DNA from: Triatoma infestans
Taxonomy: Eukaryota > Arthropoda > Insecta > Hemiptera > Reduviidae
Length of the DNA: 64,000 bases
Direction of reading: 5' to 3'
Assembly (NCBI GenBank): GCA_011037195.1
Contig: JAAEAF010001558.1
Location: 1-64,000 of the forward strand
A program made the translations under genes and the position numbers. Of this stretch, positions 14,701-26,700 are shown piece after piece (position 1 is the first letter of the stretch; each line of letters begins with the position of its first letter). The notes below the pieces were generated by a model, which worked only from the letters and a program-made list of their open reading frames with translations, did no database searches and had not been told where the DNA came from.

Positions 14701-17700
14701 ATGTTTGCAGTATGCAATGTACTGTATGCTCTCAATCAGTGAATAATAGTTAATTTTATTAATTATATTATAGGTGGGTAGTATATGTAGAAAGTCGGTT
14801 ATTAGAAATGGATGCGAAGCTTGTAATGTACCATGATAGTATGAAACGACTACGTAGAAATTTAGACATACTTTCTCAAGTGCATATGGCTCCCAATGTA
14901 TATCTTACAGCTGTTGCAGAAGTTGTTAGGCGTAGAACGTTTTCACAAGCTTTTCTTGTGGTGAGTATTCTACTTTTTAGCTGAATATTTTTTATTTTAT
15001 TAACAAAAAAAAAACTTGCTATTTAAACCAAGAGTTAACCAACGGTGTCTGCTTCAATCCCATATTAGGGTACGAATGATCAAATTAGATATCTATATCA
15101 CATGCACTTTCGATAAAACGTTTAAATTTCAGGTAATGTATTACTTCTTAGGTCAAAGATGGAAACGAAGGCCACAGTACAATATTTCTAGAAATGCCTA
15201 TATGGGAATCAGACACACCTGTATGAGAAATTTGTGCTAAAATATATGAAAATACAATTTTACCTTTTACTCTTTTCACATGTGTTTTAAGGTTATATTT
15301 TTTCTTCCTTAAGTACTTTAGAAAAAAAGTTTTGTATACAATAACATTACAAATATGGATTTATTTTCGCTGATTCGTCTTATAAGCGGTTAAAAGTGAC
15401 AACAACTAGGTTAACAAGTAAAAGAGAGCTTCTATTCTACAGAAGTTGAGGAGCAAATCTGAAATACATTTAATGTAGAAACTTTAAAAAAAAAAAACGC
15501 GTCAACATCGTTGATCGTTGACACTATCGGCCTTCATGCAATGTTTTTCCTTTACAGGCAAACGTTACCTACCTGTCACTAGAGCTGCAGAGACTCTTAT
15601 TAAATCCTAGCACAGCCTTTTCTGAACTGTTATATAAACTAACTTCTGTTTCGAACATTTTTGAAAAATGTAATTATTTTAGCTATAATTCTCTAAAGAG
15701 TCATTTTCGGGCATATATCTAGTTTATGTCTTTGTTCCAAAGAATTCATCCTTTGATCATTTATGCCTAAAGTACCCCCATAAATAGGATACCCGAAAAG
15801 GAAAAAAAATCTTTTAAATTGGTTGATCAATGCAAAAGAATGAAAATATTTAATTTAAACAATAGTAATTTGTCATTTTCTTTTGTAATATTTAAAAATT
15901 AACTTATAAATTTAACATAGCAAAGATTATTAACAAAACTTTTTATTTTGATGAAGTGGGCAAACGATCTCGCTTGCCAGCTCTGTGCCGTACATTCTGA
16001 AGAAGTTGCTCGTAGAGAAAGTTTCCAATCTCAATTTGAAGGTCATTTTCTATCATCACTCTTTCCTGGGCTTGAAGATTCACCGCCGGCTTTTGCTACG
16101 CAAGCACCACAGCTTTTTGATTCTAATTTGCCTAAGGTAATCATATTGTAAATAATTTCCCTGTATATTCAGCCACCTGTACAAACTAAATGAAGTTAAT
16201 ATTAAGCTACCTTTTTATTTTTTCTAATTTTTAACTTAAAGAAAACAAAAAAAGATCATGTAATTACTTGGAAAATTTGAGAACAGTTTCAAAAACATCT
16301 TGAAAGATAGTAAGTGGAAGTAAAAAATTGGTAATTACAGAAAAATAATCCTTAGAAAGGGAGCGATCTCTTCCCTTTGGTGCTTTGAGATTTCTTCATA
16401 TAGTCACTATGTACCACCAGGCTTTATTAAGAATTAGACCCTTGGGATTATTGTGACTAAAGAAAATGGATTTCCAGATATTAGCAATTGAGATTATAGG
16501 CCTAATATTAAGCGAATCCATACAAATAATTACTTGTTATTATTGCACACAACATTATATATTAATAGAAATTTATTTGTTTTGTATTTTTATTTCTTTT
16601 TCCAAAGCTTTCAGTTGAAGATATTGAACGTTTACGTGGTGAATTGCCAGACTTGGCTTTGTCTTTGTCCGTGCCAGATCTTACTACTATTACCCAGTTC
16701 TTCTTAAGTAGATCTGTTACAAATTTGAAACCAGATCAACAACATCCAGCTGCATCCATTGAAGATAGAATAGTAAGTTTAGTATTTTAGTTTGCTTCCA
16801 TGCTTGAAAATTAATTACTTTGCCTCCCTGTTAAATTACTAGTACCGCTGTTAAAAGTACTTAGGTACCAAAACTTACAAAAAAAAGTGCAGTTATTTAT
16901 TTCTTCAAGGTTCAAGCGGTGTCCGCTGCTGGACTTAGCAGTAATCTAGATCCAGCACTTCTGCAACCTGCAGATAATAGTCAATCGCTTGCACAGTCTG
17001 CAACAACAACACATCCCATAAGCAGTGACAGGTAGATAAATTTAAATGTATTATTTAGTTTTATGAATTTATTTAAAAAAAAACAAATAGATCGGTACAT
17101 AACATTATATTATTTTAATATTAATATATTAATATTATATCAATATTAATATTTTATTATCGGTACTAACATTATAATATCCATTTTAGGGGTTTTGAAT
17201 CTGAAACAGATACAGAAGAATTTGAAAAAGTCGGTCAGAGTCCTAGTGATATGCATTATGAAAAACAAGCTACCAGGAAAGAGGTAAAACAGAAATTTAA
17301 TACTTCTGAATTTGTTCATTTAATTTAAGACTATATTTAACCACCTATTAAAATATATCACCGCGATTGCTGGAGTTATTTATTTCGAGGCCTGCTTGAT
17401 GTTCCTGTAACAAGGTTCGATCAAAATCTGTATACTGGAACTGCTTTTTACTGAATGTTTATTTTTTCTTTTGTTTTCACATCCTTCTCGTTAACGGCAC
17501 CAATGATTTTCTTTTATCTCGTAACCTAATTACACATGTGTAGGTAGGCGCACCGCTTTTAAATCAGATATTTTTCAAGGAAAATGAAGTGCCTGAAACC
17601 TGAAGTTAAGCCCTCCAAATGTTATGTTAAGCCCTCACTTCAATGTAATGTTTACTGCCCCTACATACTGTATATTAAGGGCAAAGATTAGGTACATATA

Positions 17701-20700
17701 CCAACTTTAAAGTAATTTAGTCAGAGTTATGAGAAAACTGCAGTAAGAGAAAGCCATTTAAATATTTCACATCAGCTTTTTTTTCTGCTATTAGTAAAAG
17801 TATTATGGTCCGAGTTTCGACCATGTGTTTTCTGTTTCACCCAAAATATATGTTCTAAGGTCAGCTGATTATGAATAATGGTTTGTTTAGGATCATAAAC
17901 CTGAAATGGTGGATATCTCAAATCTTGTTTTAAATGGTAATATCACCGTATGTTTTGTTTAAAGTCCGCGGTTGCAAAGTAATGTCCAAATCGTTGAATT
18001 GTAAATTTAGATAACTAGATCCCCAGTTTCTGCTAAATGGCAGGCCATAGTAATCAGTTGCGGATCTTAGCATTTCATCTCCTTTGTCAAATAACATCAT
18101 GTAAATTAGAGAGTATTAATGCAGGTTGCAAGAAAATTCTTTTACTTTAATAAATAAATTGCTTTATATTTTGGGGGGGGGCGCACTGTTACATATGCTG
18201 ATGACTTATGACGTAATTTAAAAAGTGTTCACAATTAAAAAAACAAGAATGAAACTGGTGAAAAAAAAGGAGAACGAATCAATATTTAAACAATAATTAG
18301 AACAAGAGATAAAAAAAAATGTTTTCTTTAGTTAAAAAAACAAAATAAAAGAATAATATAAAAATAAAATATGTAGTACATATGTTATTAAATATTTAGG
18401 TCACAAACATTTACATAATTTGTAATCAAATTAAAAATCTCGAAATAAATGTTACACTTAAATCAAACCATTGATGCGGTTTCAATCCGGAGAGGTTTAC
18501 ATGGCAACGGCCGCAGAATATTAAGATATTATAAATAAATTTGTCCAAAATTAAACAACTTGCATAATAATTATTCGATAAGTTGGTTCTCGTTAATTGA
18601 TATTAATATACATAATAATATTATTGTTCATGTGGTGAAAGAAGGGATGCTTAATTGGTAATGATATGTTGGGCATCTCACAACGATATGATAAAGATTT
18701 AGAGAATTCAAATTACTGATCGTATTTTAATTATATTAGAAATGCAAATCTAATTATATATTAAATATAGCAATATAAACGTTTTTGAATGATACTAATC
18801 TGATTATTACTTGTAAAGTATAAACTGTGAAGTGAATTTTCTTATTTTGAATGAATGTCTACTTGCACATACGATTGACTGGTAATAAATATGACGGTTT
18901 ATAGGATTATAATGGGACAGATTGAAATATTCTAGAGCTTTAATCTTTTAGCAATTCTTTATAAGTATCCAGAGCATACATATATTTCTTGGTATTTGGA
19001 TGTTAAGCCCATCTGAAAAAAATAGGCATTACTTTACTTTCTTTACTTTTATGTATTTCTTGTTTAAATTGATAAAAACAGTTTTCTAAAGTTTATCATT
19101 TTTATTAATTTACAGCAGTTATTTTTGATTTGAAAGCACAAATTATCTGTTAATAATTCCCGATGTTGAAGTTTCTCTTTTAAAGTAGCATATCATTTGT
19201 AAGCCTGTCTTTGTTCATAAAAAGATCGTTTTTATGCAGTTGAGTACACCCTTTAAAACTAAATAAGTAGAATGTGTAATGCCAAAATGACGTAATTTTT
19301 ATTTAGATTATAAACAACCTTTTATAAAAATTAGATACGCTTTTTCAACATTAAAGCATCAATAAATAAATCCATCTTCCGCACCGTGTAATAGATGTTT
19401 ACTGTATCCTTTAATTTAGCTTCGTTCTGCTTGATCATCAGTTAGTTTTTTTTTTTTTAATAACGACCCTAGCCCAAGATGAGGCCGCTTTAGATTTAGC
19501 GAACAGATTCTATTTCTTTACCCATATAATAGAACTTTTTAATTATTTTTGGTTTTGTTTTAAAAAAAGGCATAATTTTTGTTTTATTGATGTTTACATT
19601 TCTCCTTTGCATTACCAGCAAGTAATTATAGCTTTTTATTTAGTTCTTTAACGGAGTCAGCCAAAATTATTTTGTTATCCGCATAAAGTAACATGATTAC
19701 ATCCTTATTTTGATTTAACAGTGTACCCACAAACCCCATAGTGCTCAAAGAATTGTTCCATAATTACTGAAAATAAGATTGGTCAATACTTCCCTTCGCT
19801 GAAACCCTGTTGTATGTCTACAATTTCCCCTGAAATTTATAATAGAGCATTAGTAATATAACTTGCCCATTCGAACAATCATTCAGTGTGGTGTGGGGCA
19901 AAAACTGAAAACTTTAAGACACATCTCTACACAAACTTAAATGAATCATACAGACTCAGAGAATGAATGAGTATACGAAACTGGTCAAAGAGAAAGAAGC
20001 TTGCTGCCACGGATAATACCCCAAATGATTTCTTCTAAAAGGTTAGTTATTACCGCTACATTCTCGTAAAGTTGTTTGAAAATTCGAATTAACTGATCCT
20101 CAGATGGTTCCTTTACATTTCATATTTAAAGGAACAGTTAGTTTTAACAACACCTACTTTTTCGAAATCCGTTTTCTGATTCGGTGAACTATTTGTGATA
20201 GTTCTTAGTTTTCTCTGTTATAATGATATAGGTTTGCCAGTTTTCCGGTGAATTTTTAAAATTTATTTTAGTTTTTTATCAAGATCCCGAAGTTATTCAA
20301 GTTTTTACAGCAGCCGATGTGTCATTCCCTGTCGCAAGTTTAATAAGAAAAAAAAATCATTTCCCTGTTACTAATTTTCCTTTTTTATAAATTTTATTAA
20401 TCCTACAGGAAACATTTATTTTGTTGTTCATTGCAGAAGGAATTGCGTGATCAATTGAAAGCGCAACTTCAGAATATCAATGGAGCTGTGGACGAAGCCT
20501 TCCGAGAGCTTCGAGGCAATATGGGGCAGTTGAAGCAGTGGGTACTGTGTGAAAGGACTGAACTAGAATGTCTGCTGGACAGACTAACTAGAGCATGTAG
20601 GCAACAAAATACCAGACTTTTGGAAGTATGTATAATTTTAAATTCTGTAAAAGTTAAATTATTATATTAGTAAATGACGCATTACTTCTAGCGTGTAAAA

Positions 20701-23700
20701 ATTAACCAAAAAACTCTTCAGGAGCTGAAAGAAAAAGAACGTATAGCTACGGAAGCTGAACGTCGTTCATATAATTTCGAAGAACGACTTAAGTCATCAA
20801 TGGAAGCTTTAGAATTAGAAAGAATTAGACGGGAAGAAGCAGAAAGACTGTTGGAAGAAGAGAGATCTAGAAATGAAGTAGCACTTAAGGAACTTCAAGA
20901 AAGATTAACAAACGAAGGTAGAGATGAAGTGGAAGCGATCGCAACGAGATATAAATTGTATTCGCAGACTATCGAGCAATCAATGAGTGATTTCTGCCAT
21001 GACAAACTTGAGGTATAAATATTCTGCTATTGAACGCAATTATTAATTAGTATATTAATTTTAAATATTATTGAAATATCTCAGGACTGACGAAGATTTT
21101 CTTGATTTTTGTTTATAATTCTTAAAACATATTGCTAATTATGCAGGGTAGTTCCCTGATGGATCGCGTAGAACATGAAGCCATAGTGTCACGCCTGAAG
21201 GAGGAATTAGCTTTAGAAAAAGCCAGAGCGTTAGAAGAAGAAAGGACTCAATGCAATACAAGATTGGAACAAGAATTAGCTCAGGCTAAACTCAGAGCAG
21301 ATGCGGATAGGCAGGTTAGTAGTCAAATTGCGTTTTGTTACTTTCTCTTAGTGCTAGTAAGAGAAAGTATTCGTGATCGTTTTTCAAGTTTACGAAGCGT
21401 GAGTTTTTTGCCGAAATACATGAGAGGTCCTCTCAATACAGACCCCCAAGTACCCCTCTGAACTCAATTTTTCCAGAAAACTGTTTCAAAGTGATACGTT
21501 TATGAGCAGGCATTTAAAGTTTAAACGAAATAGTAACTATTTTTCTGAAAATTCCAAAAAAAAATCTCAAAAACCTAAAAATCGTACTTCTGGTTGATGG
21601 ATTTTACCCGAAATCTTCGTCTTATGAGTGGTAGTATCTAAACGAAATACCAAGTTTGAGCTCCGGGGACTTTTCGTTTTTGAGTTATTATGCCAACAAC
21701 CACAGACACACGCAGACCGTAAGAACTTTTTAGAGATTAACCTGTAATTAATTAAAAGTATGTATAGTTAGTAATTTTTAAACGTTGAAATATTTAGCAT
21801 TAAATTAGTATAAAATACATTATTGGGAGAATTTTATGTTCTTAGGCCCAGATCCGAATTGTTTCAACTCAGGGATAAGTTCAGAAATAAACCAGCTTTA
21901 ATCGCTCACTGGAATACTTATCTCTTTACGATCAATATATGTTCATTCTCTTTAATACTGAATGTATTCTGTATATTTTCTCTCTTTTATAAAGCGTACT
22001 TCAGCTAGCCTGTAATTCTAAAAAAAAAATGTAGTACAATTTTGATCACTCTTAAGAGTAGTGGGGATCGCTATAAACAGAATTCTACTGTGGTCTGTTG
22101 AGTTTATGTGATGTTGGCCTGGAGTTTGCTCTAATTTCTTACGATGGGCATTAGCGCCAAATAATTGCACACATCAGCCACCTGCGTAGCTATATTTTTA
22201 GTATGTGATTATTTTGATGGTTATAATGGAATATTGGGTTCGTGCTGGTAAAGGTAAAGGCACTGAACCTGTAGGAATTTTAGGTCGCTGAAGAAGTAGT
22301 TAGTGTAACTTTTTCCTTCAGGGGTAGACAAGAAGTAATCTTATTAAGAGTTTTATCAAATTTTTTATTTTATTTTTTTGATGCGTAACATGTAACTTTT
22401 GGTTTATAGGTGTTATTTAATGATACTGTCCATCGATTAATGGCTGAGAAAGATCGCCAGCTTGAAGGAATGCGAGCAAGAGCTGAAACTCTGATAGCTG
22501 AATGTTCAAAGCACAAGGATACTATTTCCCGTCTTACAGATTCTACAATGTAAGTTCATGTATTAGGCAGATATTTTTTGTTTTCTCCTACCTGTAAAAA
22601 GTAAAGTATTTTATATTGGACAGCCTTGAGGGTGATTGCTTTATTTAAAAAAAAAAAAAAAAAAAAACAAGACTGTTTTTTGCATATGTCATCCTGATTT
22701 GATGGAATCTTCAAATTTCAAACTTGAATAATTGTGATGAGATGTTTATACGGCCATTGCCGGCATTCCACTGGCCGTATAAACATATCATTATAACTTT
22801 AAGGCCTGAAGATTTGAAAACCATTTTGAATAATTATGGTTTTTTCTAGGAGCATAGATAATAAGGATACTCTGTTATTACGAATAAAAGAAACCCCATT
22901 TCCAAACTTCAGTGATTATGATGTTTCTCGGAGCATAGATAATAAGGATTCTCTGTTGTTACGAATAAGAGAACTTGAAGCGGACAAAGCGCGTCTTTTA
23001 ACAGAATTGACTGTATTGAAAAGCGCGGCATCGTCACCACCTCTCATTAGAGGTCCAAGGAGTATAAGTCCATCAACCTCAGTAGTCACCATGTATGTAT
23101 TTATGTTTGTCTTTACATTTATCGCTCTTTGTGTTTGTCACTGTTATTTATGTTTGTCTTTACCGTGCAGAGTTGTTTTAATTTGTAAAAAAAAAACAGT
23201 TCATAATGAATCTTTCAATTTTGTTTAATGATGTATAGTGACTCTGGTATTAATAGCTGCAGGGATGCTGCCACAAGTCCAGATCATTCTCCACGAAAGT
23301 CAAGAATCCTTAAAGAAAAATTGGTAAGTTCAGATATTCGTGTTTTTCTCTCACGAATTTATCAATTGGTAATTGAGAAATTGCACATAGAGATAGTGGT
23401 TTGAATATTTTCATAAGATTTACTATTATTATTATTATTATTATTATTATTTTGAAGTGGTACTTTCTAAAAGTCTAGGTCTACCAGTTTTTTAATAAAT
23501 TATTTTAATAATTTCTGGTATTAAGTTTTTATTAAATCAAAAATTTTGTTAAATCATTGCTCTGTTGTCGTTAAAGATAATTTTTTTTTCAGACTAAAAG
23601 CACGAACAATTTAATACAACAAGGCAAAATCAGCATTGGCTCGTAAGTAACATTTATACAAAAAAATTATTACATTCAATTTGTGTTTATGTTTAAATCT

Positions 23701-26700
23701 CAGATAATCGTTATTTATTTGACAAGAGAGTGAAATGCCACTTTTACACTCTTGAGTTTAGAGTTTGCCCACTTAAGCGCAAGTGAGAGTGACAACTGAA
23801 CGATAATTGTAAAAAGTACTTTACTCTCGCGTCAAATATATTTTTCCTATAATTAAAGTGAATTTAAAAGAAGTAAACCGTGTACTGTAATCGTTAAGAG
23901 ATTGTTGCCCACTGAAAAGGGGAAAGATTGAAAAAAACTTGTGTTTCTGGATTGAGACCGCGCCAGTGGGTTTGTTAGAAACCAACGTTTCATCCATATT
24001 GCAATGAGTTTCTTCAAGATCGTTCCACCAAATAAAGTTAATGGAGCAACTATAATAATAGTAAATCTTATGGAGATTGCTTCATTAGCTCAGGTGCACT
24101 CAGCTGCATTAGCATCAGGTGAGGCGACCCTGAAAAAGCTCATTGCAGTGTGGACGAAACGTGGGTTTCTAACAAACACTGGCGCGGTCTGAACCCGGAA
24201 CCACAAATATTTTTCATGAAAATGGTGGCAGAATCCTAGAAGTTCAAAGGGAAAAATTGTTTAGGTTAATGGTAAGGAACATGATAATATTATGTTTTTT
24301 ATATGTATTACTTTATTATTAACATGATTTTAAAATATTAAAAGATATCTTTAATTTAAGATAATTTCCACTTAAACTACTCTACTTTAACATTCTAATA
24401 TATTTTATTAATTTTCTTCCATACCATTAAATTTGTTGGCACTGAAAAATGATAACACTGCTTTTTACTTTTAATCTCTAGAGATTAAAAATTACAACTT
24501 TAGCCACTAATTTAATGGATTAATTGTCCAATTAATCAGCTATTGTAGGAGAATTATTTTTTGTATTCGCAAATAATATAATAATTGTGAAATGAAACTC
24601 TAGTAAAGTTGTTTTGCTTCATTTTAGTTGCAATGTGGGTGACGCTGTTCTAGTAGTCTGGGATGATGCACTATCAGCTTATACAATAGTTCAGGATTCT
24701 TCTACTTTATACTTCCTGCATCCAGACTGCCTTGAAAGTCTTGGTCTGCATTGTAAGTAAACATTATTGAATTTTTATTTTTTCAATTATAATAATACCT
24801 TTTTGATTTAACAACTCCCACATTAGCTTTAAATCAGACACTGTTGCGCTTGGATACTAAGCATACTTGAGTATACCACTTTAAAGAGATTCGGAAAACT
24901 AATTTTGAAACTAATATACGATAAAATTTATTGTTTCATTCAAAATACAAATGTCATTTGCCATTCGAACTGGGTATTGTGAGTTCCGTAAACAAATTAA
25001 TAGACTATTTGTGTATTAATAGGAACAGATCTCATTTTCAAACGGTAGAACATGTACATTTTAGAAGATATTCCATTCAAATTTTCTCAGCACTCATACT
25101 TTTTTACCCCGAATATTTCTGTTGAGCTAAATTCAGTGTAAAGTTAGCTTCCAATCCTTTTTGGTTTCTCTTACTACTACTTCGAAGCGTCAAATTTGCG
25201 AACTTATGGACTGTACATGTTTAGCGAACATTTGCATATATAAACAGTATATCTCAAAAAACGAAAAGTCGCTGGAAGCTCAAAATTGATATTCCTTTTA
25301 TCCATCAGCAAGAATCTGACATGAAATTTTGGTCCAAATTCATCAACAGAAGAGCGATTTTAGATTTTTTTTTTTTTTTTTTTCCTAGAATTTCTTGAAA
25401 AAAGAAGTCGCTCCAAAGATATTTTTTGGGATAGTATCATTCAGGCCTTTTGTATTGAAACTTTTCCTAGCAATATTGTTTTTAGGATGGTTCTGGAGGA
25501 GAGGGAACTGTCTCTTTAGGCTTACCTCCAAAGTCACATTAATTACACCAGTAATTAGACCAGTCAGATTTACAGAAAAAAAAAGAAGAGCCACGTGAGT
25601 GTTTCATTCCAAATTTTTAGATTATCTCTCCAGATACGTCAGCATTCGGTTCATTCAGATGGACTTTGTAGCATACTTTATGCTATTTTGGGAAAAGTAG
25701 CCCTTAGGAAACCCCATTAGGAAAAATAGACCTTTAGCAATACTACGGTGATTCTAAGAATACGAAAACGACACAAAATTCTAATATCTTCTACTTCCGT
25801 AAACCGTTGACATAAACACTATAATTCTGGGCACAGTTTTATTTTTCGAGAATTGTTAGTTGTTATATTTCTTTTCAAAAAAGTTAGTGTACATCATAAA
25901 ATTCTTTATAAAACAAATCTATAAATATTTTAGGCGCAAATCCTAGACGCCTCTATAGTACTGGAGAAGTTGTCCATAAAGAGTACTGCCAAGCAAAAAA
26001 GGTATTTATTGTAATTATTATTACTCAAGTTATTCATTACATTGAGAACAGCTAAATTTATTATTTTGGTATATGTATAATTTAGTACAACTTCACAGGC
26101 CATAATTTGGAATTTGAGAATTTTATTATTCATACAAAGGTATTAAAAATTATGTAAAATAAATTTAGTTATTCTATAAACATTTCGCCAATTACTAATA
26201 CACATCAAAATTATTGGTAGAATTTTTAAGTTTGAAGAAAATCGCGTAACCAGAAGTGCTACTTTGCAGAATAAGCTTCTGAGTTTTTGGATTCGTCGGA
26301 GACGACTATAATGATTTTGTTTGATCTTTGAACCTGTTTTTCTGGAAAAATTCATTTGAGTTTGTGTAATGTTCGGCCCTTTCTTAAAGCTTACACTGTA
26401 AACACATTCTTTTTCTATCTGCCATGGGTTCTAATCAACATGTAGCGCCTATCTCAATATTTATATTAAAGCAACTGAGTACAAATTTCCTCCAAAGTTA
26501 CATATTTTCAGTTTCACACAACTTTTTCATTTTTGCATTACTTGAAAGCACTTTAATCAGGATTGAAAGTATTCTAGCAAAAATTAAAGTTATGAGAATA
26601 AGTATATTAGCCTCGATAATACGTTAGAAGTTTGGTACAATTCTGGTTGATGATAGGTGTCTGAAATTCCTTTTCATTTAAGGATAACGGGATAAACCAA

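Noticed and set aside
24004..24192. 62-codon frame in RB1CC1 intron 19
   Set aside because: It runs through the foldback arms and spacer; the open frame is incidental.
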